From Ophiura sarsii (Eukaryota; Echinodermata; Ophiuroidea; Amphilepidida; Ophiuridae), in NCBI GenBank assembly GCA_035610835.1, contig CM069454.1:54426031-54490030 (forward strand): a stretch of 64,000 nt of DNA, in the 5' to 3' direction. Both the position numbers and the translations under genes were made by a program. Positions 22,311-33,956 of this stretch are shown here, piece by piece. Position 1 is the stretch's first letter, and each line of letters opens with the position of its first letter. The notes beneath the pieces are model-generated. The model did not search any database. It saw nothing but the letters and a program-made list of their open reading frames with translations, and was not told the origin of the DNA.

Positions 22311-22624
22311 TGCGACTTAAAAGTGATTACCTGATATCATACCGTATATTATCTCAAAACTCTTTTAAACTTGTTTATGATAGTTTGGATATCACCAGGT
22401 CCCATATTGCAAATAATATTTCTTATTTAATGGTACAATTTAACCAAAACTGTTTTAATATCTCCTAAAATCATTATAAGGTCATTTCCACCATCATGTC
22501 GTTTGACCATTGCCTCGGCATGAATCAATGACGGGTTGAAAGACCACGGTAACCACCAAAATTGAATGCGATTCATATAGCGCGCGTGTACGGATGCAAG
22601 CATTTAGGCCCTAAATGCTATTTT

Positions 22625-23467
22625 AGGGTATACACCACCAAGACGCTCCCCATAGACGCAACGTGCAAAGTAGGGGTCATACATACAATCGGCTCTTAAC
22701 TTTAGTTATCCCATACGTCCTTACATGACATTTACAGAGATTATTCCCAAGGGTTGTCCGCAAAACATATCAAAAGCATACCCCTTGATGTCAGACTAGA
22801 TTTTTCAATATTTTGCGATGAATTTGATGTAGCGATTTCGGCCATTTATTTACGCCCCATAACTCAGGACGGACCTTACGCCGATTTCGGTCGTTTAAAA
22901 CTTTAAAATGTTCAAACTAGTGCGATTTTTTTTGGAGATTTGTACTCTGCACACTCATAAAAATGTATAATACCCAAAGGTAATCAAAAGAATTGAAAAA
23001 AGTCTATCAAAATCTCGCAATTCGTACCGCAAAAAGGAACTATTGCTGTGATAAACTTTTACCGGACGTGCTATCCCATAGTGCATTGGTGGTGTATATC
23101 CTTTAAGAGCACACACTTTGTCTACAGCAAACGAGACATAATTCAGATTGTTGCCAGTGCAAGTGACATTTTGAGATAATTCCCGAGTTATATTACATTT
23201 CATGCTTCCGTTTTGAAGATGCGGCCTCCACAACGAACCATGGTCAAAACGTGAAATTTCACAATTGTATGTTCTAACGGTGCGAAGGTGCGCGTGTACG
23301 TGCTTTTTTAAAAAAGCACTCATAAAAATGTATAATACCCAAAAGTAATCAAAATAATTTTAAAAAGTCTATCAAAATCTCGCAATTTGTACCGCAAAAA
23401 GGAACTATTGCTGTGATAAACTTTTACCGGACGTGCTATCCCATAGTGCATTGGTGGTGTATATACC
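22625..23467. repeat. Inverted-end element with a 150 bp direct duplication
   Basis: GGGTATACACCACCAA at 22626 is inverted at about 23088-23101 (TTGGTGGTGTATATCC). The last 150 bp (22952-23101, from CACTCATAAAAATGTATAAT) is repeated at 23317-23467 in direct orientation with about 95 percent identity, ending again in GGTGGTGTATA. The repeated short open frames on the minus strand come from this duplication and resemble no known family. Confidence 0.72.
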
Positions 23468-23824
23468 CTTTTATATATAGTACCGAACTCGGATGGTTCC
23501 ATGTGCATTTCTAATCCACAGCGTGACTTGTTGAAAAGACTGATATTGGTATAATCACATATAATTACTATCGCTACATATAATTATAATATTGATCCCG
23601 CTATGGAGTTCAAATGTTCACAATTGAAGCAGTACAATCTTTCCTATGCATAACATGCAAACGTTGTTTCCCGCATAGGTATCCTAATGTTTTAAATGAA
23701 ATGAAAAGTGGTAAAACTACCCAAATTTAAATATTTGCATAAATTAAGCATAATTAAACCTTGGGTTCCTCCCAAGAACAGAGTCCCTACCCTTGAGACT
23801 TATGTCCAAGTCGTATCACCCAGG

Positions 23825-25724
23825 TTAACACTTCTGAGCAAGTTTCCCGCAGATCTCATGACAATATCCCTAGGGAGGAACGCCAGGCACTGAATTCCAT
23901 CAGGTTACGGACAGACATAATCATCAAGCCAGCAGACAAAGGGTCAGCAGTAGTTGTCATGGACCGACAGAAGTACATTGATGAAGCCATGCGTCATCTT
24001 GACAACCGCATTCATTATGCTGTTCTTGACTCCGATCCAACTAACACATTTTCTCAACAGATTCAGCATACCCTGGATGACATGCATCAGCGTCATGAGC
24101 TCTCTGACAAGGCCTTTGAGTTTCTATCTCCCAAAGATTGCAGTGCTGCCCGCTTCTACCTCCTTCCTAAGATCCATAAGCCGGGAAACCCAGGCATACC
24201 CATCATCTCTGGCAACGGCTCCCCAACTGAGCATATATCCCTCTTTGTTGATAACTTCATCAAGCCTCTTGTTCCACGGGTTCCCTCCTATATCCATGAC
24301 ACCCCGGACTTTCTCAGGAAACTCGAAGCCATCAAGAACCAAGTTTCAAACACCGCTATTATTGGCACATTTGATGTTAAGTCCCTCTATACCAACATTC
24401 CCCATCAGGAAGGCATAGAAGCAAGCCGTGCAGCTTTAGCTAAGATGGTTCATGAGGCATTCAATATCAGGTGTAACCAAGAACAATTTCACTTTCATGG
24501 ACAGGACCTACTTGCAGGTACATGGCACAGCTATGGGTACTAGGATGGCTCCGTCATGGGCCTGTCTTTTCATGTCTAGGCTGGAGGAACAATTGCTAGC
24601 TGAAGCACCTTGTCGACCTTGGATTTGGTTGCAGTACATCGACGACATATTCTTTATCTGGACCAGTGATGAAAGCAGTCTCCTCACATTCATTGATCAC
24701 ATGAACTAATTTCACAGGACCATTAAGTTCAGTTCTGACTACTCCCACCAACAGGCACACTTTCTTGATGTAACCATACAGAAAGCTGAGAATGGTATAC
24801 TGTCTACAGATCTCTTCACCGAGCCTACAGATACGCATCAGTATCTCCATGCTTCAAGCTGCCACCCTCGCCATTGTAAGACTGGCATAGCATATAGTCA
24901 GGCTCTCCGTCTCCGACGTATTTGTTCTAACGAATCTAGATTCTCATATCATGCACAGAATTTGAAGAAGCATCTGGTTACCAGGGGTCACAGCTCCACC
25001 AAAGTCCAGCAAGCCATCAAGAAAGTCCACTCTCTCCCGAGAGCCACGGTCCTTCAGGAGAAGCCAGAAACCAAGACCCCACCCCTAAGATTCCCCTTGT
25101 TACCACATTTCATCCTAACCTTCCTCCTCTACGTCACATCACCAACACTAACCACCACATTCTCCACACATCAGACCGTCTTCGTCGTGCAGTTCCTGAC
25201 ATACCCATCCTGGCCTATAGACGCCCTCGCAACCTACGAGATATGTTACGTGCTACCATTCCCCCATTAACTGATGATTCTCTCCCTACGCAGCATGGCA
25301 CTTCTAAGTGCGAGTCGGCCAGCAGGTGCGTTGTTTGCCGGGAACACATCAAGGAAGGCGATTCCTTCACCAGTCACACCACCCATGCCACCTACAAGAC
25401 GAAGGGTCACATCACTTGCACCACATCTAATGTCATTTACCTCTTATCATGTATAGAGTGTGTGGAGTCCAGTATGTTGGTGAGACCAAAAACTCACTGA
25501 AGAAGCGCTTTTATGGACACAGATCGACGGTCAACACCAACAAGCCACCTGTCGGACACCACTTTAACCTTCCCAACCACACTATGTCTGATATGATCTG
25601 ACAGGGCATTGAATCTTTAGGTAGCCGTTCAGAAGTGGTACGTCTCAGTAGAGAGAAGCTATGGATGAAGCGTCTTCTCACTATTCAGCCCCATGGCCTA
25701 AACATCCAGGAAGGGAACGATTAG
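23825..25724 (+). pseudogene. Penelope-like element PLE2: RT plus GIY-YIG, frameshifted
   Basis: Nearly full-length Penelope-like polyprotein in several frames. In order: REERQALNSIRLRTDIIIKP and ADKGSAVVVMDRQKYIDEAM (PLE N-terminal motif), FYLLPKIHKPGNPGIPIISG, IIGTFDVKSLYTNIPHQEGI, a frameshift near 24480, TYLQVHGTAMGTRMAPSWAC, WLQYIDDIFFIW (YIDD at about 24635-24646), HFLDVTIQKAENG, then LKKHLVTRGHS. After a long linker come CRVCREHI-type Cys residues, the GIY-YIG block RVCGVQYVGETKNSLKKRFY with GHRST (about 25455-25530), and the end GLNIQEGND with stop at 25722. At least four frameshifts or stops make it inactive. It lies in intron 1 of the minus-strand GPCR. Confidence 0.88.
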
Positions 25725-26340
25725 ACTCAACCCCCCCCCCCCCCCCCCCCACCTCCTCCATTTGTATCTGATTAACCTATCACTCGTATTTTTCACCCAT
25801 TTGTTTTCTTCACTCCATTTTTCAATTTTTTACTTCTTGATATGTGTGATACTTTGTTTTCATTTTCAACATTGTCTCCTATGCACAGTAATTTTCTTTA
25901 CTCGTTCCAGTGCATTTCCATTAATTGTTACCATAGGCATAGTCCTACTCCTACTTTGTTTTATATTGTTTTCTCATGCATTCTCTCAGTCCTTTTACAT
26001 TTCCATCCATTTCATTATTTATTTGTAGTCATCAATCACCATTATGGATTTTACTCACCATTTTTTTACATCCAATTTGCCTTTTAATTTTTTATCTCCC
26101 CTTTGTCTATGTCATCCTTTTGTTACATTATCCACTTCATCAATCAGCTGTCAAGTTTGATATTCCTTCCCCTATTCATCCATCTGTCACTTGACCCCCA
26201 CTGTGTCACATTACCTCTTGTCACTTCCTGCCTATTGTTCCTCTGTCTATATATATATATATGTTGTGTATGTTGTATTCTGTAATTTTACCTTCGATAA
26301 AGATTCTGTTAGAATCGAAACGTCAGGTCCTCTTATATTT
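25725..26340 (+). other. PLE2 3' tail with C tract and hammerhead-like motif
   Basis: Begins with a C run (25732-25750), continues T-rich, and contains a (TA)n stretch near 26250. At 26290-26329 a fold resembling a decayed hammerhead ribozyme is visible: stem I ACCT/AGGT, stem II GATTC-TGTTA-GAATC, then GAAAC and GTC. The expected CUGANGA core is replaced by TCGATAAA. Hammerheads are known from Penelope terminal repeats. Open frames in this T-rich tail are not genes. Confidence 0.55.
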
Positions 26341-26344
26341 ATTA

Positions 26345-28690
26345 CATTTACTTACACAGGCTATTTTTGTGGATAAGCAGTTTGCATTCAGCTTTTATAT
26401 TACATAGGCGGTCACCCGGGTTTGGCGGTTCTCGGGTTTGTAGCTACTTCCCTGGATGGATGGGGATTGTGGATGATTAATTACTGCACTTTTGCTGTTC
26501 CACCACCTAGATGACCTTTGACCCCGGACGATCCAAGAAAAGCAAAGGCGTTTTATTTTTTCCACGCTCGATTCGCATTCGGGCTTCCCGTCCCCGAGTT
26601 TAAGCCCGATCGGACAAACTTTGAAAAATGAATTCCTATCTGGCAAACGATTTTTTAAGTAATAACAATCTAGCTGGCTGGCAAGCTTTTACAGGTCCTA
26701 AAAATAAGGAAAAACCTCAGCTGTGCACACATTTTTTAGGCAACGATAAGCTGTCACCCCATGCCCCCCCCCCCCCTCCACCCCTCTTACATCATTTTTG
26801 GAAACAATATTGAACTTAAAAGATAATAATAAAACAAGTTAATATCTGACACACATGTTTTATTACAAATTTACATGATACATGATCCAAATATTGTCTA
26901 GTACTATGCGTGTACAGTAATGTGTCTAGGTTTTCATATTGAGGGGGAACAAATGCGCGCATAGGTCATAATTCCATGATTCCCCTTGTATGACCGACAG
27001 TGGTAATCTCAACCATGAAAGGTTTTATTTCGATATAACCCAGCCTAGGCACATGCAATTAAGTTTATCATGTGGGTACATATATATACTATAAATAAGT
27101 CATTCACTGACCATCAAGATATTGAACGTCAAGAAATCCAGGCCATGATCTTCAAAGTATTGGCAATTTACGTTCCTATAAAACTATTATATTTTGGAAC
27201 ATCCGAAATTCTAGAATTGCGCTGTTTCAAACTAGTTTCGGAGAAGAGCGGTGTTGATGAAATTATTTAAAGGCCTTTAATTCAATCCTATCCAGTAACC
27301 TATTCTAATCACAAAAATGGAAAACAACTAGGGATATTTTGTAATAAAGAAGCGTGTCAGTTTGTGTTTATTCGTTTCCAGGCAACGCTTCATCAATGTT
27401 TATTACCACCAAAAGCCATCGAATAGATGTTTTGAGCGGATGTATATTATGAGTGGAAGAAATTACAATAGATGATCATTTATAATTTATGTAATACTCT
27501 TATATTCACCGTCTGATCCTCTTAATCGACAGCCAGCTATCGTTTAAAATATTCATTACGTCATTTGCCCAAGCGCCGGCTCCACTTAATAAAATTGGTC
27601 TTCACAATAACCATGGAAGAATCGTACTTCCATGCAATAACGAAATATTTGATCACTTAAATGGCATCATACGAATTGATCGATACGGCAATTATTTTAG
27701 GCCAGTTAGAACTGGGTTATGTTTAACGTATTATCAATATCAATTAGATTATTTTCGAATTTCAGGCAATCATGATGTTCAAAATATTGTTCTGTATGAG
27801 CAAGGCGAAAACACTCGCGCTCCAAATGAAGTTCAGTTTCGTAAATGTATTTCATTTGTTTACCCTTCAAGTGTATGAGGAGATGGGTGGCCCTATCCAC
27901 CCAAAATTTGGGGTGCTGTTTTTTCGCGTCCGCATTGTGACGCAACATGATTTGACTGATGTTTTAAACTTGTTTTGGTTGCGCAAGTTATGTTGAAACA
28001 AAATCAAAATCAAAATTAGCTTGGGTACCGTCCCGGGGTTCATAGATGGTGTGACATTACGAAAACAATATACATGTACGCTTTTTTAATATTTTCGAAG
28101 TCGGTTTTGAGCCGCAATATGTTTGTCTAAGTGATCGTTTGATTACTAGAACATTGTATTCCCTACGCATTTGGAAACCCTCTTTTGAAAAACTGGCATT
28201 TGCTTAATTATTTAATTGAAGATATTTTCGCAGCACCGATTCTACTTAATATTTAGTTCAAAATCCAGCGTTCAAAGGTGCGCGCATTATGCACAAGTAT
28301 TCACAAAATCGAGATAAATAATTACCTTAATGACATAACACGAGCTGTTTCCTTCAAAGTATCGACTTGGCAATCATTCAGGCCTATTATTGATGGTTGA
28401 GTTCAACTTGTACTTACGTTAATTGGGTGTCTTTGTGACGAACATAATAATAAATTATTTATATTATTTGCATGGCAACCGTCGAATCGAACCAATATAC
28501 ATTATGGCCGAATATAATGAATAGCACAAGACTGTCGCATGCACAGATACAAAACGAGTATACATAGTCTAAGCGTTGAACTTTAAAAAAAGAAATCAGT
28601 TTCGCTTATTAAATGCTATGAGTTTTGTATGCCAACATTTGAACTGCACATTTTTGATATTTCACCCGCACATTTTCCAATCTCAGCTGC
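26345..28690. other. Intronic sequence without recognised features
   Basis: Part of GPCR intron 1 between PLE2 and a MITE. AT-rich, with a short C/T tract near 26766-26780. I see no exon, repeat array or paired termini. Open frames at 27070-27270 and 27706-27996 are short and unlike any family I know. Confidence 0.5.
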
Positions 28691-29102
28691 ACACACACTG
28701 TTAGAACGGCTGGGTAAAACGTTACCCAAATTGGTTAAAGTTTTACCCAACCGCTGGGTGCTATATCAACAACCCTCTTTCTGGGTAAACGTGTTACCCA
28801 ACCCCGGTTGGGTAACAGCTACCCAGAATTAGGGTAAACAAATTACCATTAAGTTGGGTAATAACATTTTACCCAATATTATTGGGTAATTATTTTACCA
28901 TTTTGTTGGGTAATATAATTTTACCCTAAATGATTTTTATTTTACCATTTTGTTGGGTAATATAATTTTAATATAATTTTACCCAGTGATATTGGGCAAT
29001 TCTTTTACCATTTTGTTGGGTACTATAATTTTACCCAATGCTATTTGGCAATTATTTTACTACATGGTTGGGTAAATTCTATCCTTTTGTTGGGTAAAAT
29101 AG
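28691..29102. mobile_element. MITE with TGGGTAA internal repeats
   Basis: Starts CACTGTTAGAACGGCTGGGT and consists of alternating TTGGGTAA and TTACCCA motifs (over twenty), so it folds extensively. It resembles the CACTGC-ended foldbacks but the right terminus is degraded; the boundary at 29102 is approximate. Confidence 0.6.
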
Positions 29103-29505
29103 ACTAGTAATATATACTATTTATTTTCAAAAGACTGCGTTGCCTGCACCATTATCAGGTTAAAGCGTTAAATTTGTTAGACTTAGAGAACAGTGATAGC
29201 CCTACATCCATTTTGGTTGCTGTATATAGTACTATTACTGCATGGTTAAATACACAATGGTTGGCATAGTGCAGGCCAACACTGCGTGCGTGCAACTTAA
29301 CGGTCGAACGGAATTCAATGAATAAGCTAAATCATCCTTTAGAAGAAGAGTAGACATACATGGATGGAGTCCAATCACTTGTATCAATATAAGTTTAACA
29401 GGTGTTTGTACTTGGGGATGATTTGAACTAAAACACTACAGAGATGCTGTATTGTATCTTTCAATAATTTATTTGTGAAAATGGTAACAATTGAATACCA
29501 CTAAC

Positions 29506-29698
29506 CTGCTATGATACATATGAGTATTAGATAGATAGTGTTCACAGTATACTCGTAAGCATATGGTGATATCTTCCACTCGGTAGGCTCAACGTTGTCC
29601 ATATCTCCTGCCATACTGACTACAGTTGACAACATCGATTGACCGGTAGTCGCAACATCGTCTTGCACTGCGCTCATATTTCCGTTACTAGCCGCCAT
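29506..29698 (-). CDS. Melatonin-receptor-like GPCR, exon 1 (start codon to TM1)
   Basis: 64 codons plus one base, from ATG at 29698 to donor GCAG/GTTAGT. The N-terminus MAASNGNMSAVQDDVATTGQ is extracellular, with one NxS sequon (N7-M8-S9) and no signal peptide, as in many class A receptors. TM1 begins VNTIYLILICIIA. Joining G of this exon to TT of exon 2 gives IIAVTGIFGNMMVIG, a continuous TM1, which ties exons 12 kb apart into one gene. The preceding bases (to about 29770) are the presumed 5' UTR. The gene then spans 17 kb on the minus strand. Confidence 0.85.
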
Positions 29699-29774
29699 GT
29701 TGGAGTAGTGAAGCGCCTGGTATGGAGTCTGGTCTCGTGTATTGTGTAAGATTTCTAATATTACCCTTCCTTAA

Positions 29775-30148
29775 AGGTATATTATGTGATCTTTCCAGGG
29801 AACGCCCTCAACATCGAAAAAAAAAATTGAAAGAAGATTTTCTTGCAGATTTACATTTCTGATCATAAATCGTACATACATTCCAAGTTACAGGGCGATA
29901 CGATTCTTAATTACTTCAAAATCATGATTTTAGAGTGAAAATAAACTGTCGGATAACTCCGACAGTTTATATTTTCACTCTAAATTCACTCTAAAACCAT
30001 GATTTTGAGGTAATTAGGAATCGTATCGCTCTGTAACTTGGAATGTATGTATGTTTTATGATCAGAAATGTAAATCTGCAAGAAAATCTACTTTCTAAAA
30101 AAAATATGAATAGAGGGCGCTATCTGGAAAAGATCACATAATATGCCT
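29775..30148. mobile_element. TTAA-flanked MITE, copy C
   Basis: 374 bp between TTAA at 29771-29774 and 30149-30152. Same family as copies A and B, in opposite orientation to B, with the central hairpin CTGTCGGA-TAAC-TCCGACAG. It lies within 80 bp of the GPCR start codon, so it may sit in or next to the promoter. Confidence 0.9.
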
Positions 30149-30162
30149 TTAAAAGGGCTATA

Positions 30163-31499
30163 CACTGCTAAAATACGTTTGCTTTAATTGCGTTTAATCA
30201 TCTGTTGGGTAAATGGTCGATTAAATTGTATTCAACATAATTATGTAGAAATCTAGGTGTTTTATAAAAGTAAAAACTACCCAACGTTGGGCAAAACAAT
30301 TTAGTAACAAGTTGGGGAAATCCCCTGTCAAAACATATTTTGTTGCTAAAATATTGCGATAGTTGTTTCAATTGGACAACTGATGAGTATTTTGTCTCAG
30401 GCAATCACGCAACTTATGTTAAGATTTACTCATTTGGTTTTTATTGATCAACTGTTGCTTAAATCCTCGATTCTAATGGCGTCCGTGATGGATCTTCTCA
30501 GAGCTTGGGGAATGGTTGTGTACGGCATATATCTTATCCCGCCCGCAGCTTGTGCCCCAGGACCAAAATTAGATTTATTCCGTCTTGGCACCCATAACGG
30601 AATAAAGCGCAATAACACTGACAATATATTGTTTTAGCGAGGTACCATCTTCGTTTGACATACATTTGTTTATGAATATCATTTCAGCGGTGTCAAAATA
30701 TATACACTTCTTGGGACACAGGTTGCGGACGGGATAAGACATATGCGTTGTATACGTACGTTCACCCGGTACGTCACTAGCGATGAATAGTCGATTTTTA
30801 TAGCCCAAAAAATACATGACAGGGAAATATACTGAAAAGTTCATGTCATGTGATCTATTCTCCACCAATAGAATCACATACATATTTTTATGTATTATAT
30901 AATATGGACTATGTATACGTCCATACCCAGATAGCAAGACTACGTTGGGCCAACGTCGGCAATGTTCAGCAAGGTCGCGGTCGGAAAGCCAACGTCGGGC
31001 CAACGTTGAGTTTTAACAGGATTTTATGTCGGTAATTGGTTGGCAAATCAACGTCAAAATGACGTTGGCAATTGGTCGGTATGCGACGGTCGGGAAGCCA
31101 ACGTTGGCCCAACCACATTAAAGAACACCAATGATAAGAGATGTAAGATATTTGTATAGTTAAATAACGTGTTAATAGAAATTACAGATTCACTACCGAG
31201 AGGGAATGATGTATGTAGCTCTGCTGCATCAAAATGCTAATTGTATAATGAAAACAATTCACAAATTAAGCAATGACAGTTGGTATTAAAATGCCCAATA
31301 AATGGTTAATTAATAATACCCAACTGTTGTTTAATTAAAATTGTGCAACTGTTGAGTAATAATGATTACCCAGCTGTTGATAAACCATTTTAGCCAACGG
31401 TAGTGGGCCTTTTTTTACTTAACTGTTGAACTGTTGCATAGTTACTACTCAACGTTGGGTAAAATGTTGATTAAAATCTTCTTCAACATTTTTGCAGTG
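30163..31499. mobile_element. CACTGC-ended element, about 1.3 kb
   Basis: Left end CACTGCTAAAATACG, right end ATTTTTGCAGTG, with TTGGGTAAAA/CAACGTT motifs near both ends as in the foldbacks at 19971 and 28691. TA stands outside each end (30161-30162, 31500-31501). The middle (30400-30920) is non-repetitive; the minus-strand open frame at 30575-31003 has no recognised domain. It may be one element or two ends enclosing unrelated sequence. Confidence 0.5.
30928..31112. repeat. CCAACGTTGGC-type palindromic repeat
   Basis: Repeated GTTGGGCCAACGTCGG, GCCAACGTCGGGCCAACGTT and AATGACGTTGGCAATTGGTC motifs, with CCCAGATAGCAAGACTACGT at the left. A short self-complementary repeat nested in the preceding element. 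Confidence 0.65.
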
Positions 31500-31794
31500 T
31501 AGTATTGAATTCCATTGCATTAATATTACAATAACATTTATACAAGACGATTGGCTTAGATTTGTTTGATAGACTCGTCCATTTTCCCGTGATACAGAAT
31601 TAATTATATCGGGTTCCGCCCAGACCTTCACAAATGAAAATTCCATTAAAATTGTAATGGGGGCGGTCTACGAGAAAGAGGCATGTTTTCTGGAATGGAA
31701 AGTAATTCAAATAATCTGTTTTATACCGGAATACCAGGGAAATGGTGTATTTTTCATAATAAAAAATAAAATAAAAACCCTGTTTATCGGAGCC

Positions 31795-31867
31795 CGCTGG
31801 TTAGCTCAGCGGTTAGAGTGTTCGATTGGTGTTCGAAAGGTCACGGATTCGAGTCCCAAACCGGCTC
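31795..31867 (+). tRNA. tRNA-like sequence (Thr GGT type), probably pseudogene or SINE head
   Basis: 73 nt fold as a cloverleaf: acceptor CGCTGGT/ACCGGCT with a mismatched first pair, D arm GCTC-AGCGGTTA-GAGT, a perfect anticodon stem TTCGA/TCGAA around loop TTGGTGT (anticodon GGT, Thr), and T loop TTCGAGT. The T stem (ACGGA/CCCAA) pairs badly, so a working tRNA is unlikely. A-box TTAGCTCAGCGG and B-box GATTCGAGTCC are good, as in a tRNA-derived SINE. Confidence 0.55.
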
Positions 31868-32725
31868 ATTTCCTTGCTTTTTAAGTTGGGATATGAGTCG
31901 AGGCTTGTAATGTTTGTTTGAGCATGTCAGTAGAGGAGGAGCTAAGTATAATTATCATCCTATTATATATGGCCATGTGTTTTGAACTAGCCACCCTTCC
32001 CGTTGCATGTCCAGATTTTTACATCTTACACCATCTGAGATTCGAATTCGCATATCGCAATAACTACTTGTTCTACCCATAAAAAGTATATATTTTCTGA
32101 TAGGAAATCTCACAAGGAATCCAAATATGATATTTGAATTTAGATATGACCTAATGCTAACATGCTGTGGTTAAAAATATCGATTTGTTTCATATCTTGA
32201 TTAAAGCTCAATGAGTTTTCCAAAAATGTATTGCTATCATCGGTTGAATACTTTTTTCTGTTATAGTCGTGAATGTAAAACCGATTAATTAGGGCAAGTT
32301 CACTGTGTAGCGAATACAGAGAAAGCCAAAATGCAATCGATTCATGATTACAATTACAAGTTGACACGTTTGTTGAAACAGAAAATTATAGAATAAAAAA
32401 CAATCTATAAAATGAGAGCAAAATCATGTTTGTACCATACAGGGAGTTATTGTAAATTGAATGTAGAATTGGGAACATTTCCATATTCCCCATAGAGATT
32501 GTACACAGCGCCGCCGCCACCCCTGACTTTCGAAATATAATCAATCATATCTCAACTAAACAGTTATAGAAATACCTGATATATTCACACAATGTAGCTA
32601 GATAAATAGGCTTTCAAAATACACCTAAACCATAGCTCTACCACATTTAGTGGTTGAGTTAATAGAGAGAGATGGATGATTCGTCACCAAAAATGCAACG
32701 CCACCACCCTTTTTGGGTGGTGAGT
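31868..32725. other. Intergenic, nothing recognised
   Basis: AT-rich sequence following the tRNA-like head. If that head belongs to a SINE, its body would lie in the first 100-200 bp here, but no 3' end or target duplication is visible to me. Confidence 0.4.
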
Positions 32726-33850
32726 TCAAATATCGTAAGAATAATCCTCCTTCAAGTGGCCAATGTTAGGTCGTTTGGCCGTCTCAACAATTTCTGGAGG
32801 AAATACTATCTGCGAGTGCTCTTCATCCACCAGGAGTTTCCAGTCACTGGCATTTTTCAGGATGTCTGTCTCTTTTGGTTTTCTGTACGGCAAGACTGGA
32901 TTACGGTATTTTGTGCCATCTGCTTTTTGGAATGCTATGGTAGGACTGAAACTTTGAGACTGGGATGTTGATGGTCTGTTGTTGTTTGCTTCATCGACAT
33001 ATGGTATCAGTCCTGATACAATCGCTCTCAATGTTTGGCCATGGCGCCAATTGTACCTTCCATTTTCTAAGGAAAGCTGCAACAGTTCAGGATGTGGAGC
33101 AGGGTACAATTTCGGTGGTGACATAACTGGCACAATCCCATATTTGTCTTGCCCCAGAGTCTCAGGTTAGTTGGTGTCGGGAGTTGATCATGGATGGCAT
33201 TTATCTGGAACGACAGGAGTTCTGGTGTCCAAACATACAGGAGTTTCTTCCATGATGTGTCAACTTGCATGGCAGAGTCCCATCGCAGCCACTGTCCTTG
33301 TTTCCCGCATCCATAAAGGTAGATCATCATCTCATCCTCGTCAACTTCTTTAACCAAACTGGTCAGGCACTGCCTGTGTTCTTTCAGGGTCATGTCTTTA
33401 ATTAGCTTCTGATTCTTCTTGAACCCCCAGCCTGCTTTGTCAGTCTGACCTCTGCCGATTTCATTAAGGATAAGATGTCGTTCTTTTGTTCCGGCTCCTT
33501 TACTCCATTCCATCTGGACCTCTTCTTTTTCGACTCTAAACACTCTCGGTATAGTGTTTGAGTTTTCCATCTCTGGAGTGCTTGTTGAGATGGTATTTGG
33601 TTAGCTGCATACATTTCACCGAGATGGTGAGTCGCTTTAGTTGTAGGCCGTAGCGTTTTCTGGCCTGCCCATCTCTTCAGATGTTTTGTGCAGGTTGCCT
33701 CCAGTTTCTCAATATAGGTGATTGGGAAGTTGTAGATGGTAAATTCCCATACCATTTTTGGGATGATCACATGATTGTAGATCCACATTTTCATGATACC
33801 ATTCAATTCGCTTGTATCTGTTAACTCCAACTTAAAACTTAAAAGTGTTT
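32726..33850 (-). pseudogene. Non-LTR retrotransposon, C-terminal ORF remnant
   Basis: Three overlapping frames on the minus strand give one decayed protein. 33830-33480: IMKMWIYNHVIIPKMVWEFT, CTKHLKRWAGQKTL. 33570-33067: ILNEIGRGQTDKAGWGFKKN, EMMIYLYGCGKQGQWLRWDS, LSFQINAIHDQLPTPTNLRL, and the zinc-binding CQLCHHRNCTLLHILNCC. 33133-32726: ELLQLSLENGRYNWRHGQTL, DWKLLVDEEHSQIVFP. A CxxC...H...C motif after an RT thumb-like region is usual in R2/NeSL-type or related LINEs (established); the exact clade is inference. Two frameshifts and truncated at both ends. Confidence 0.7.
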
Positions 33851-33872
33851 CTAGATCTTATTTGTAAACTTT

Positions 33873-33956
33873 TATCACGCATGCGTGCGAGGGACTAAAG
33901 ATCTAATTTCTTAAATAAGACCATGGCTTTTTGGTCCCTCGTAAGCATGCGTGATA
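33873..33956. repeat. Hairpin repeat
   Basis: TATCACGCATGCGTGCGAGG / CCTCGTAAGCATGCGTGATA arms around about 40 bp. Probably a small palindromic MITE; no target duplication seen. Confidence 0.75.

Larger units (their letters stand above)
20640..22490. repeat. Tandem unit family interrupted by three MITEs
   Basis: A unit carrying GTGATTACCTGAT, ATATCATCTCATTAAAAC, TTGTTTGTAATAGTTTGGAT, CACCAGGTCCCATCTCGCAG and AACACAACGACCG occurs at about 20640-20880, 20880-21456 (split by MITE copy B) and 22310-22490. The last two are separated by a Harbinger-like MITE and a foldback. The unit is non-coding. It supplies paralogous empty sites for the inserted elements. Confidence 0.75.

Noticed and set aside
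22955..23508. Two similar minus-strand ORFs with YTPPMHYGIARPVKVYHSNS
   Set aside because: Caused by a 150 bp direct repeat tied to an inverted-end element; no independent coding evidence.
25762..26285. T-rich hydrophobic ORFs after PLE2 as membrane proteins
   Set aside because: Low-complexity T/C-rich 3' tail of the retroelement; hydrophobicity is a consequence of base composition.
30575..31003. Minus-strand ORF of 142 codons
   Set aside because: Lies within a CACTGC-ended repeat and a CCAACGTTGGC palindrome; no transmembrane or domain pattern.
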